Shown: positions 1-8,145 of the stretch, piece by piece
Position numbering within the stretch: position 1 is the stretch's first letter
Layout: each line of letters starts with the position of its first letter
NCBI RefSeq assembly: GCF_018449655.1
Contig: NZ_JAAVUX010000012.1
Location: forward strand, 62,001 to 126,000
Source: Pseudomonas sp. dw_358
GTDB taxonomy: Bacteria > Pseudomonadota > Gammaproteobacteria > Pseudomonadales > Pseudomonadaceae
DNA: 64,000 nucleotides
Reading direction: 5' to 3'
The notes under the pieces: generated by a model
What the model saw: the letters and a program-made list of their open reading frames with translations, nothing else
What the model was told of the DNA's origin: nothing
Databases searched by the model: none
Program-made: the position numbers and the translations under genes

Positions 1-1149
1 AAGGCCATCCCCTCCAGCAAGGTGCAGGTGATTCAGAACCTGGAGGGCGGCATCGTCACCGAGATCTTCGTCCATGAAGGGCAGATGGTGAACAAAGGCG
101 ACGTGTTACTGCGCCTGGACGACACGCGCTTTCGCTCCAACCGCGGCGAGAGCGAGGCCGACCGGTACGCACTGACGGCGCAGGTAGCGCGCTTGCAGGC
201 CGAGTCCGATGGCACACCGTTCGAGGTCTCCGCCGAGATTCGCGCCAAGGCCCCGCAAGTGGCCGCGGACGAAATGTCGCTGTATGAATCGCGCAAGCGC
301 CAGCTGGAAAGCGAGAAGAACACCCTCAACGAGCAGTTGGTACAAAAGACCCAGGAGCTGGCCGAATACCGCTCCAAGCAGGGTCAGTACAGCTCGTCAC
401 TGGCGTTGCTGCAGGAAGAGACCCGTATGTCCACGCCGCTGGTGGGTACCGGGGCGATCTCGCCGGTGGAGATCCTGCGGCTCAAGCAGAAAACCGTGGA
501 AGCCAAGGGCATGCTCGACGCCACCTCCTTGGCGATCCCGCGCGCCCAGGCTGCCATCGCGGAAATCCGCAGCAAGGTCAACGAAGCCGAGCAGACCTTC
601 CGCGCCAGCGCTGCCAAGGACCTCAACGACAAACGCACCGACCTGTCGAAGATCACCGCCACCAGCATCGCCATCGACGACCGCGTCAGCCGCACCACCG
701 TGACGTCGCCGGTGCACGGCGTGGTCAAGACCCTGAAGGTCAACACCATCGGCGGCGTGGTGCAGCCGGGCAGCGACCTGGTGGAGATCGTGCCGCTGGA
801 AGACAACCTGCTGATCGAAGCTCGCGTGCGCCCCCAGGACGTCGCCTTCCTGCATCCGGGGCAGCCGGCGATGGTCAAGTTCAGTGCCTACGATTACACC
901 ATCTACGGTGGCCTCAAGGCGAAACTGGAGTTGATCGGTGCCGACACCGTGACCGATGACAAGGGCAACAGTTTTTACCTGATCCAGGTGCGCACCGACC
1001 GCAATCACCTGGGTACCGACGCCAAGCCGCTGGTGATCATTCCCGGGATGACGGCCACGGTGGACATCATCACCGGGGAGAAGAGCGTGCTGGATTATCT
1101 GCTCAAGCCGGTGTTGAAGGCGCGCACCGAGGCGTTGCGGGAAAGGTGA
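1..1149 (+). CDS. HlyD-family type I secretion periplasmic adaptor (5' partial)
   Basis: This is the membrane-fusion subunit of a type I secretion system. It links an inner-membrane ABC exporter to a TolC-like outer-membrane channel. The frame is open from base 1, so the N-terminus with its membrane anchor lies outside the window; 382 residues are visible. Seen in order: the first half of a biotinyl-lipoyl hairpin (about residues 8-45), a long alpha-helical coiled-coil stretch (about 60-230), the second lipoyl half starting near residue 236 (SPVHGVV), and a C-terminal beta-barrel ending in the family-typical VDIITGEKSVLDYLLKP. It resembles LapC-type adaptors for large RTX adhesins, but no exporter or substrate gene is visible, so the cargo is unknown. 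Confidence 0.88.
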   Translation, partial: KAIPSSKVQVIQNLEGGIVTEIFVHEGQMVNKGDVLLRLDDTRFRSNRGESEADRYALTAQVARLQAESDGTPFEVSAEIRAKAPQVAADEMSLYESRKRQLESEKNTLNEQLVQKTQELAEYRSKQGQYSSSLALLQEETRMSTPLVGTGAISPVEILRLKQKTVEAKGMLDATSLAIPRAQAAIAEIRSKVNEAEQTFRASAAKDLNDKRTDLSKITATSIAIDDRVSRTTVTSPVHGVVKTLKVNTIGGVVQPGSDLVEIVPLEDNLLIEARVRPQDVAFLHPGQPAMVKFSAYDYTIYGGLKAKLELIGADTVTDDKGNSFYLIQVRTDRNHLGTDAKPLVIIPGMTATVDIITGEKSVLDYLLKPVLKARTEALRER

Positions 1150-1204
1150 GGTTGCGCAGGCGGCCGGCGATGGCATGACCGCGCAATACCGCCAGACCGC
1201 GTCG

Positions 1205-1240
1205 TCTGCATCACGGCCAAGACCTGCTCCCACCCTGTCG
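1205..1240. repeat. REP-like half element
   Basis: A segment with the core GGCCAAGACCTGCTCCCAC, the reverse complement of the common Pseudomonas extragenic palindrome GTGGGAGCA. It lies between the convergent adaptor and quinone oxidoreductase genes. Only one arm is clear, so it is a solitary or degenerate copy. Confidence 0.45.
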
Positions 1241-1247
1241 CACGGCG

Positions 1248-2210
1248 TCAGACCAGCCCTGCATCCACCACCAGCACCACCTTGCCCGACACCCGATTCC
1301 CGGCCAGCTCGGCAAACGCCGCTTCGGCATCAGTGATCGGGAAGGTCCTGGCAATCTGTGGTTTCAATCGCCCGTCGGCGAACAGCGGCCATACCTGCTG
1401 ACCCAGATCACTCAACAGATCGGCCTTGAACTGATCATCCCGGCTGCGCAACGTCGAGCCGAGGATTTGCAGACGCTTGCCCAGCACCAACGCCAGGTCC
1501 ACTGAGGCCGTGTGGCCGCCCATGAGACCGATCAACACCAGACGGCCATCGCGGTTGAGCAGTTTGAGGTTGAGTTCGGTGTACGGCGCACCCACCGGGT
1601 CGAGAATCACATCGAATGGCGCAAAGTCATTCAATGACGCCAGATCGTCACCGCGCACCGCCCCACCCTGGGCTCCCAGCGCTTCACAGTACGCCAGCCG
1701 CTCTGCCGAGCCGACGCTGACCCAGCACGGGTTGCCGAACGCCTTGCACAACTGGATAGCCGCCGAGCCGACGCCACTGGCTCCGGCATGCAACAAGACT
1801 TTCTCGCCGGGCTTGAGCGCGGCCAGCTGAAAGAGCTTCAGCCAGACAGTGGCGTACACCTCGGGGATACCGGCCGCCTCGACGAGGCTCAGGCCTTCAG
1901 GCACCGGCAGTACATGACGGCCGTCCACCACCACTTCTTCGGCCATGCCGCCACCGGCCAACAGCGCGCAGACTCGGTCACCGACCTGCCAGGCGCAACC
2001 GGCGCCCACCTCGATGATCACTCCGGAACATTCCATGCCGAGGACCTCGCTGGCACCCGGCGGCGGCGGATACAAACCGGCGCGTTGCAACAGATCGGCA
2101 CGATTGAGGCCGGCCGCCGCGATGCGAATCTTCACTTGACCTACATCACAGAGCGGACTTGGCTCCTCTACCCACTCCACATGACCTTCAACGCCTTGCA
2201 ATGCCTTCAC
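1248..2210 (-). CDS. NAD(P)H-quinone oxidoreductase, PIG3 type
   Basis: A zinc-free medium-chain dehydrogenase/reductase of 320 aa, expected to reduce quinones with NADPH in the cytosol. The N-terminal GroES-like domain carries the PIG3/TP53I3-type stretch LQRAGLYPPPPG (residues 41-52) followed by LGMECSG. The Rossmann domain has AGASGVG at 142-148 for NADP binding. No structural or catalytic zinc cysteine cluster is visible. It is transcribed divergently from prc, and its start codon lies about 137 bp from the prc start. The physiological substrate cannot be deduced; a role in detoxifying quinones or enals is an inference from the family. Confidence 0.88.
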   Translation of the reverse strand: MKALQGVEGHVEWVEEPSPLCDVGQVKIRIAAAGLNRADLLQRAGLYPPPPGASEVLGMECSGVIIEVGAGCAWQVGDRVCALLAGGGMAEEVVVDGRHVLPVPEGLSLVEAAGIPEVYATVWLKLFQLAALKPGEKVLLHAGASGVGSAAIQLCKAFGNPCWVSVGSAERLAYCEALGAQGGAVRGDDLASLNDFAPFDVILDPVGAPYTELNLKLLNRDGRLVLIGLMGGHTASVDLALVLGKRLQILGSTLRSRDDQFKADLLSDLGQQVWPLFADGRLKPQIARTFPITDAEAAFAELAGNRVSGKVVLVVDAGLV

Positions 2211-2237
2211 AGTGCCTCCATAGTTAGTTCAGGACTG

Positions 2238-2263
2238 AGCCCGCAGCCACGCTACGGGCTTTT
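2238..2263 (+). terminator. Terminator-like hairpin upstream of prc
   Basis: AGCCCG (2238-2243) pairs with CGGGCT (2255-2260), and TTTT follows on the plus strand. It sits between two divergent genes, ahead of prc, so it terminates no visible gene. It could be an attenuator in the prc leader or a chance hairpin. Confidence 0.35.
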
Positions 2264-2347
2264 GCATTATGCGGCCGGATTCATCGGAACCGGCGACTTC
2301 AAAGACGGCCTAATATGCGTGATCAATTGCCCCCACGTCGAATCAGC

Positions 2348-4426
2348 ATGAAGCACTTCTTCCCCAGCACCGCACTTGCACTCTGCATTGGCCTTGGTTC
2401 ATTGGCGATGTCGGCCAGCACCTTTGCGGCCAATAGCTGGGATAACCTTCAGCCTGACCGTGACGAGGTGATTGCCAGCCTGAACATAGTCGAGCTGCTC
2501 AAACGCCATCACTACAGCAAGCCGCCGCTCAACCACGAGCGCTCGGTGATCATCTACGACGCCTACATCAAGCTCCTCGATCCGTCGCACAGTTACTTCC
2601 TGGCCAGCGACATCACCGAGTTCGACAAGTGGAAATCGCAGTTCGACGACTTCCTCAAGGCCGGCGACCTGAACGCGGGCTTCGTCATCTACAAACGCTA
2701 CCTTGACCGGGTCAAGAACCAGCTCGATTTCTCCATCGCGATGCTCGACAAGGGCGTCGACAAGATGGACTTCACCACCCACGAAACCTTGCTGATCGAC
2801 CGCAAGGACGCACCGTGGCCGAAGAACGACGCCGAGCTCGACGACCTGTGGCGCAAGCGTGTGATGGATGAAGTGCTGCGCATGAAAATTGCCGGCAAGG
2901 ACAACAAGCAGATCCAGGACACCCTGACCAAGCGCTACAAGAACCAGTTGGCGCGCCTGGACCAGACTCGCAGCGAGGACATCTTCCAGGCGTACATGAA
3001 CAATTTCGCCATGTCCTATGACCCGCACACCAACTACCTGTCACCCGACAACGCGGAAAACTTCGACATCAACATGAGCTTGTCGCTGGAAGGCATCGGT
3101 GCCGTTCTGCAAAGCGACAACGATCAAGTCAAGATCGTCCGTCTGGTACCGGCAGGCCCGGCTGACAAGACCAAGCAGCTGGCCCCGGCCGACAAGATCA
3201 TCGGCGTTGCCCAGGGCGACAAGGAAATGGTCGACGTGGTGGGCTGGCGCCTGGACGAAGTGGTCAAGCTGATCCGTGGCGCCAAGGGCTCCGTGGTGCG
3301 CCTGGACGTGATCCCGCATACCAATGCGCCGAACGACCAGACCAGCAAGATCGTTTCCATCACTCGCGAAGCGGTCAAGCTTGAAGAGCAGGCGGCGAAG
3401 AAATCCATCCTGCACCTCAAGGAAGACGGCAAGGAATACAAACTCGGCGTCATCGACGTGCCGGCCTTCTACCTCGACTTCAAGGCCTTCCGCGCGGGCG
3501 ACCCGGACTACAAGTCCACCACCCGCGATGTGAAGAAGCTGATCACCGAGCTGCAGGCCGAGAAAGTCGATGGCATCGTCATCGACCTGCGCAACAACGG
3601 CGGCGGCTCGCTGCAGGAAGCCACCGAGCTGACCAGCCTGTTCATCGACAAAGGTCCGACCGTGCTGGTGCGCAACGCCGACGGCAAGGTCGATGTGCTT
3701 GAAGACGAAAACCCGGGGGCCTTCTACAAAGGGCCCCTGGCGTTGCTGGTCAACCGTCTCTCGGCCTCGGCTTCGGAGATTTTTGCCGGTGCCATGCAGG
3801 ACTACCACCGCGCGCTGATCATTGGTGGCCAGACCTTCGGCAAAGGCACCGTGCAGACCATCCAGCCGCTCAACCATGGCGAACTGAAGCTGACCCTGGC
3901 CAAGTTCTACCGCGTCTCTGGCCAGAGCACTCAGCACCAGGGCGTGCTGCCGGACGTCGCCTTCCCGTCGATCATCGACACCAAGGAAATCGGTGAAAGC
4001 GCGCTGCCCGAGTCCATGCCGTGGGACACCATCAAGCCCTCGATCAAGCCCGCCACCGATCCGTTCAAGCCTTACCTGGACAAGCTCAAGGCCGATCATG
4101 ATGCACGCGTGCTCAAGGACCCGGACTTCATCTACATCCGCGACCGCCTGGCACTGGCCGACAGCCTCCTGAACGAGAAGACCGTCAGCCTCAACGAAGC
4201 CGAGCGTCGTGCCCAGCACGCCGATATCGAAGCCAAGCAACTGGCCATCGAAAACGCCAAGCGCAAAGCCAAGGGCCAGGAACCGCTCAAGGAGATGAAA
4301 AAGGAAGACGAGGACGCCATGGCCGAACCGGACAAGACCAAACCGGAAGACGATGCGTACCTGGCTGAAACCGGCCGCATTCTGCTCGACTACCTCAAGC
4401 AGAATCCGGCGGCGGACAAGCAATAA
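2348..4426 (+). CDS. prc: Carboxy-terminal processing periplasmic protease Prc (Tsp)
   Basis: An S41 family protease of 692 aa that trims or degrades periplasmic proteins from their C-termini. The ATG at 2348 is chosen because it gives a clean signal peptide (MKHFFPSTALALCIGLGS...TFAA); an in-frame ATG 33 bases upstream would put charged residues ahead of it. A PDZ domain lies at about 230-310, followed by the substrate-binding LRNNGGG. The catalytic triad by spacing to E. coli Tsp (Ser430, Asp441, Lys455) is S474, D485 and K499, within SASASEIF and FGKGTVQ. A basic/acidic helical C-terminal domain follows. A UUCG-loop terminator lies just downstream, so it is probably monocistronic. Confidence 0.95.
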   Translation: MKHFFPSTALALCIGLGSLAMSASTFAANSWDNLQPDRDEVIASLNIVELLKRHHYSKPPLNHERSVIIYDAYIKLLDPSHSYFLASDITEFDKWKSQFDDFLKAGDLNAGFVIYKRYLDRVKNQLDFSIAMLDKGVDKMDFTTHETLLIDRKDAPWPKNDAELDDLWRKRVMDEVLRMKIAGKDNKQIQDTLTKRYKNQLARLDQTRSEDIFQAYMNNFAMSYDPHTNYLSPDNAENFDINMSLSLEGIGAVLQSDNDQVKIVRLVPAGPADKTKQLAPADKIIGVAQGDKEMVDVVGWRLDEVVKLIRGAKGSVVRLDVIPHTNAPNDQTSKIVSITREAVKLEEQAAKKSILHLKEDGKEYKLGVIDVPAFYLDFKAFRAGDPDYKSTTRDVKKLITELQAEKVDGIVIDLRNNGGGSLQEATELTSLFIDKGPTVLVRNADGKVDVLEDENPGAFYKGPLALLVNRLSASASEIFAGAMQDYHRALIIGGQTFGKGTVQTIQPLNHGELKLTLAKFYRVSGQSTQHQGVLPDVAFPSIIDTKEIGESALPESMPWDTIKPSIKPATDPFKPYLDKLKADHDARVLKDPDFIYIRDRLALADSLLNEKTVSLNEAERRAQHADIEAKQLAIENAKRKAKGQEPLKEMKKEDEDAMAEPDKTKPEDDAYLAETGRILLDYLKQNPAADKQ

Positions 4427-4444
4427 CGGCTTTGACCGCAATGG

Positions 4445-4479
4445 AAAAGGGCTGGACCTTCGGGTGCCAGCCCTTTTTT
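4445..4479 (+). terminator. Rho-independent terminator of prc
   Basis: A stem from AAAAGGGCTGG plus ACC (4445-4458), a TTCG tetraloop (4459-4462), and the returning arm with one bulged G, CCAGCCC, then a T6 run. It is a strong stable terminator about 20 bases after the prc stop. Confidence 0.9.
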
Positions 4480-4539
4480 GTGGCTTTCTGTCAGTCCGCG
4501 ATGGCCGTCAGGCGATGGGCGCGTGTAAAAAATCTTTCA

Positions 4540-4911
4540 TCAAGAAGCGCACTGCTCGGGATAAGCGTACTCGAACACCCGCACCACCTCCGAGGCATGC
4601 CACGACGCTGCCGCCACCCCATCCGACGGCCCGGAGAAGCGCCCCAGGCGCTCCACACATTCAAAGAAGCCGGTACGCGGCAGGCGACTGGCGCCTTGGC
4701 TGATCACCAACGAGCTGCGCAAGGGTTGCTCGGCTCGGGCATCCAGCACCGCCAGATGTTCCAGGGCCGCCGTCAGGGTCTGCATGGCGGGGGTCGGCAG
4801 TTGCAGGCGCTCGAGCAGTGCACGGTAGGTCAGCAGGTGGCGCTGGCGTCGAGCGTGGTCCAGCTCGGCGAGCAAACCATCCCATTGCTGTCGGCTGATG
4901 CGCACGCTCAT
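4540..4911 (-). CDS. Unknown protein coupled to an upstream HTH regulator
   Basis: A 123-residue soluble, largely alpha-helical protein that I do not recognise. The ATG at 4911 overlaps the stop of the upstream HTH gene in an ATGA junction, so the two are translationally coupled and should act together. The sequence has an arginine- and leucine-rich first half (LDHARRQRHLLTYRALLERL) and a C-terminal half ending YAYPEQCAS. There is no signal peptide, membrane segment or known catalytic motif. The gene order (short DNA-binding protein first, small unknown second) is that of an antitoxin-toxin pair, but nothing in the protein itself shows toxicity; a co-regulator is equally possible. Confidence 0.65.
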   Translation of the reverse strand: MSVRISRQQWDGLLAELDHARRQRHLLTYRALLERLQLPTPAMQTLTAALEHLAVLDARAEQPLRSSLVISQGASRLPRTGFFECVERLGRFSGPSDGVAAASWHASEVVRVFEYAYPEQCAS

Positions 4912-5246
4912 AGCCTGTCTCCCCAGCCCGGTACCCCCAACTCCCATGCCAGACTGCGGCGAATGGCAGCGTCGGGCTCGCGCGCGCCGCTCTCGATCAT
5001 TGTGAGGTAGGAAGGGCTGATACCCACGGTGCGCGCCAGGCTCTCGACCACCAGGCCCTTGGCTTCGCGCAGACGGCGCAAGTCGCTCAGTGGTGGCAGC
5101 TCCGCAGGAGTGGCGGCAAGCTGCGGGGCGGGTGCGACGACGGGCTCTGCAGCCACGCCGGCCGCCGCCAACAACGCCTGATAGCGCTCCCACGGGACGA
5201 CGGCGTACTCCGGCTGGCCGTCGCGGCTGATGACCTGAATATCCAT
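4908..5246 (-). CDS. XRE-family HTH protein with antitoxin-like N-terminus
   Basis: A 112-aa DNA-binding protein. The N-terminus (MDIQVISRDGQPEYAVVPWE, then RYQALL) resembles the start of Phd/RelB-like antitoxins, which often open with a beta strand followed by PxxEYxxL. A proline/alanine linker (residues about 30-50) leads to a Cro/CI-type helix-turn-helix at about 53-95 (LRRLREAKGLVVESLARTVG, SPSYLTMIESG). The stop overlaps the next gene by 4 bases. A tRNA-poor, AT-richer 90-bp promoter region precedes it. It probably represses its own operon, an inference from the family. Confidence 0.8.
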   Translation of the reverse strand: MDIQVISRDGQPEYAVVPWERYQALLAAAGVAAEPVVAPAPQLAATPAELPPLSDLRRLREAKGLVVESLARTVGISPSYLTMIESGAREPDAAIRRSLAWELGVPGWGDRL

Positions 5247-5368
5247 GGAAACCCCCTGCAGGATTACGGAATCTGAGCGGTGGCATAATCGCTGGAGCGA
5301 ATATATTACCAGCCGTTACAGCTTCAGGGGGCGGCTATTTGCCATTTGATCGCAACAGCACGGCGTGA

Positions 5369-5815
5369 TCAGCGTTGGCGCTGCTCCAGATCCAGGTCGC
5401 CGCGGCTTTGGGGCAGCCGCTCGACCACTTGCAGGTGCTCGGGGCTCTGGGCCTCGCGCCAGGTACGAAAAGCCTCCAGCTCCTGGCTGAGGGTCTTCAT
5501 GACCCAGGTCAGCACGGCGATGTCGTCGAGCATGCCGACGCCCAGTATCCAGTCAGGAATCAGATCGATGGGGCTGACGAAATACAGCAGTCCGGCCACC
5601 ACTGAAACCATCGATTTGCCACTGATGGCGCGGTACTCGCCCCGCCAATAGGCCATGCACAGCGCCTGTAACAGTTGTACGTCTTGCTTGAGGGCGCCAA
5701 GGCGGTAATGCTTGCTCTTGCGTGTGACCGCGAAAATCAGCGCAGGCAATCGGCCGCGCCGCAGCAGCCCCTCTGCCAAGGGGACAAACCGGGCAAAACC
5801 TCGAGGTACTTTCAT
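5369..5815 (-). CDS. YkvA family DUF1232 membrane protein
   Basis: A 148-aa protein with the DUF1232 signature around residues 70-105: a hydrophobic helix (VVAGLLYFVSPIDLIPDWI) followed by GVGMLDDIAVLTWVM. DUF1232 proteins are small inner-membrane proteins of unknown function. A basic N-terminal region precedes the domain and a Gln/Arg-rich tail follows. The start codon lies 24 bases from a perfect inverted pair of TTATCCACA motifs, which could influence its transcription. Confidence 0.85.
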   Translation of the reverse strand: MKVPRGFARFVPLAEGLLRRGRLPALIFAVTRKSKHYRLGALKQDVQLLQALCMAYWRGEYRAISGKSMVSVVAGLLYFVSPIDLIPDWILGVGMLDDIAVLTWVMKTLSQELEAFRTWREAQSPEHLQVVERLPQSRGDLDLEQRQR

Positions 5816-5839
5816 AGACTCTCCACGCAGACACCAGGG

Positions 5840-5862
5840 TTATCCACATTTATTGTGGATAA
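5840..5862. promoter_or_regulatory. Inverted pair of perfect DnaA-box consensus sequences
   Basis: TTATCCACA (5840-5848) and its exact reverse complement TGTGGATAA (5854-5862) are separated by TTTAT. Each matches the DnaA box consensus TTATNCACA. The element lies just upstream of the DUF1232 start codon. It may bind DnaA, or simply form a hairpin in the mRNA leader. Confidence 0.55.
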
Positions 5863-6008
5863 ACATGTGAACAGACGGTCATGGGCCGGCCTGTCATGCC
5901 CTTGTTACAAGGGTTGGGGTTGAATCGGGCGTTATTTGATCCATTTGGATGGGACTGTGGGGGTGGTGGAAGGTTCTGGACCTGTCACCGCGTCACGGTT
6001 ACCCCAAT

Positions 6009-6038
6009 AAAAACGCCCCGTCGAAACGGGGCGTTTGT
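6009..6038 (-). terminator. Rho-independent terminator of the FKBP gene
   Basis: AAACGCCCCG (6011-6020) and CGGGGCGTTT (6027-6036) form a perfect 10-bp stem with a 6-base loop. On the minus strand the stem is followed by a T-rich run, which places it about 25 bases after the FKBP stop. Confidence 0.85.
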
Positions 6039-6061
6039 CAAAGCGGGTTTAACCGGCGGGA

Positions 6062-6835
6062 TTACTTGGCCGGTGTTGCGCCTTCTTCATCTTCATCACC
6101 GCCAGCGGCATCAGCCTTGGCAGGAGCAGCGGCGTCAGCCTTGGCCGGATCCTTGATCGCGATCAGCTCCAGGTCGAACACCAGCACCGAGTTGGCCGGA
6201 ATGGTCGGGCTCGGGCTCTGGGCACCGTAGGCCAGGTTGGCCGGGATGAACAGCTTGACCTTCTCGCCGACGTGCATCAACTGCAGACCTTCAACCCAAC
6301 CCGGGATCACGCCGCTGACCGGCAGGTCGATCGGGCTCCCGCGCTCGATGGAGCTGTCGAAGACCTTGCCGTCGATCAGCTTGCCTTCGTAGTGAACAGT
6401 CACGACATCAGTCGGCTTGGGCTGCGGGCCGTCGGCTTTCTTGATGATCTGGTATTGCAGGCCGGAAGCAGTGGTCACTACGCCATCTTTCTTGGCGTTT
6501 TCAGCCAGGAACTTCTTGCCCGCCGCTTCAGCGTCGGCGCTGGCCTTGGCCATGCGCTCTTCGGAACGTTTCTGCAGGTCGGCAAACGCGGCGACCAGTT
6601 CGTCGTCCTTGAGTTTCTGCGGTTTCTTGCCGACGGCGTCTTCGATACCTTCGGCTACGGCCTTGGAGTCGAGATCGTCCATGCCTTCTTGAGCCAGGCT
6701 TTTGCCCATGTTCAGGCCGATACCGTAGGAGGCTTTCTGGGCTGGGGTTTTCAGCTCAACGCTGGAGTGCTGATCGCAACCCGCAAGGACCAAACTTACC
6801 AGGGCAATCGCCGCCGCCAACCGATGCTGTTTCAT
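6062..6835 (-). CDS. FKBP-type peptidyl-prolyl isomerase, lipoprotein
   Basis: A 257-aa FkpA/Mip-like isomerase that catalyses prolyl cis-trans isomerisation during folding of envelope proteins. The ATG at 6835 is preferred because it yields a lipoprotein signal with lipobox VLAGC and acylated Cys20; an in-frame ATG 24 bases upstream adds a hydrophilic stretch. An FKBP_N dimerisation region spans about 35-110, then the FKBP catalytic domain about 120-215 (VTVHYEGKLIDGKVFDSS and IPANLAYG). The tail is a repetitive Ala/Lys/Asp-rich stretch (AKADAAAPAKADAA) ending in acidic residues, probably disordered. It has its own terminator. Confidence 0.92.
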   Translation of the reverse strand: MKQHRLAAAIALVSLVLAGCDQHSSVELKTPAQKASYGIGLNMGKSLAQEGMDDLDSKAVAEGIEDAVGKKPQKLKDDELVAAFADLQKRSEERMAKASADAEAAGKKFLAENAKKDGVVTTASGLQYQIIKKADGPQPKPTDVVTVHYEGKLIDGKVFDSSIERGSPIDLPVSGVIPGWVEGLQLMHVGEKVKLFIPANLAYGAQSPSPTIPANSVLVFDLELIAIKDPAKADAAAPAKADAAGGDEDEEGATPAK

Positions 6836-7023
6836 GCTATTTCCTTGTTCATGCGCCATAAGGGCAAATCAATTAAAGCCGCGAGCTTAGCAGCGGCCCC
6901 GACCAATGGCTACCGGCATGAGAGCGGAAAAAGGTAGATAAGTTCAGGCCAGCAAAGGGATTAACCTGGTGGCACGCCGTCCTTACGCAAACCTTACACA
7001 ACCCAGCGAAAATCTGACGGTGC

Positions 7024-7947
7024 CTAGACCGCGCGATAGCTTTTGGCGACCTCGCGCACCACTTCGCACAGCCATTGTGCCGGCAAGGTCAGCGGCACCG
7101 CTGCGTTACTGCAGATGCCCACCGAGCCTCCAGGCTCGGTCACCCCCAGATCCAGCTCGAACAACTCCTTGAGGGTGATTTCCAGACGCACCGCATCCCG
7201 TGGCGCGACCCAGATGGCATTGCTGCTGAGCACATAACGGCGACTGAGGGTCGGCGACAGGGTTTCCAGGCGCTGGCCGGGCAACTCGATGCCGCATTGC
7301 ACGAAGAGGCTGTCGGCATGCTTGCGAATGGTGGTGCCGGCCAGCGGCAGCACCAGTGGGTGATCCCCGACCCGCGCACGGTCCGTGAGGGGGGTGGCCA
7401 GCAACGGATGGCCGGGGCGCACCACCAGGGTCATCGATTCGCTGTACAGGTGCTCGAACAACAGCCCTTGAATCTGCGGGCTGTCGGTCATGCGCCCGAC
7501 GACCACGTCCAGCTCGCCGACATGCAACTGCGACAGCAGATAAGCGCTGGGGCCGGTGGCAACGCTGACCACCAGCGCCGCGTGACGAGCATGCAGCTGG
7601 TTGAGCACCCGGGGCATGAGTTCGCTTTCCACCGTCGACAGCACACCGACCCGCACCTGCGGCGCCTCGTGCTCTTCCACCCGCAAGGTCCTTACACCGT
7701 CGCGCAAAGCCTGCACACAAGGCCCGGCATAGCGCATGAAGCGCACGCCGGAGGCTGTCAGTTCGACCCCTTGCTTGCCCCGTTCGAACAACCGGGTCTC
7801 CAGCAGCTCTTCCAGCTCCTTGAGGGTTTTCGAGATGGCCGGCTGACTGATGGACACGGCATCGGCGGCCTTGGCGAAGCTGCCGTGCCGGGCAATTTCG
7901 AGAAAGCACAGCAGGTGACGAAACTTGATGCGGGTATCGAGATTCAT
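7024..7947 (-). CDS. pcaQ: LysR-family regulator, PcaQ-like
   Basis: A 307-aa LysR-type regulator. The ATG at 7947 starts MNLDTRIKFRHLLCFLEIAR, the standard N-terminus of the PcaQ subgroup; a further 50 upstream codons remain open but give a poor protein. The winged HTH spans about 8-67 (GSFAKAADAVSISQPAISKT), followed by the effector-binding domain. PcaQ proteins activate protocatechuate catabolism genes in alpha-proteobacteria. Here no pca gene is adjacent; the divergent neighbour is a di-heme cytochrome/catalase-fold pair, the most likely local target. The symbol is by sequence resemblance only. Confidence 0.75.
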   Translation of the reverse strand: MNLDTRIKFRHLLCFLEIARHGSFAKAADAVSISQPAISKTLKELEELLETRLFERGKQGVELTASGVRFMRYAGPCVQALRDGVRTLRVEEHEAPQVRVGVLSTVESELMPRVLNQLHARHAALVVSVATGPSAYLLSQLHVGELDVVVGRMTDSPQIQGLLFEHLYSESMTLVVRPGHPLLATPLTDRARVGDHPLVLPLAGTTIRKHADSLFVQCGIELPGQRLETLSPTLSRRYVLSSNAIWVAPRDAVRLEITLKELFELDLGVTEPGGSVGICSNAAVPLTLPAQWLCEVVREVAKSYRAV

Positions 7948-8145
7948 GGCGTTCGAACAGGCTTGAAGCGGAGGGTCATGGTAGCAGCCAGCCAGGATCC
8001 CGTCGCCGCCACCACCATTCATGTGTGCACGTGAAGTGGGCGCTATGCTTTTCAGAATTTTCCTACAAAGAAAAGGGATATAGCTACTTGCTATCATCCC
8101 TCGGGGTCAGGCATAAATCTCGATTCGCCTACAAGGATGTGACCC
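7948..8145. promoter_or_regulatory. Divergent promoter region between PcaQ-like regulator and cytochrome gene
   Basis: A 198-bp intergenic region between divergent start codons, with a locally AT-richer part at about 8040-8115. LysR regulators usually bind such shared regions. I cannot fix a -10/-35 pair or a T-N11-A operator with confidence. Confidence 0.4.

Noticed and set aside
6720-6937. Possible N-terminal extension of the FKBP gene and plus-strand frame
   Set aside because: The extended start hides the lipoprotein signal, and the plus-strand frame has no domain or start signal.
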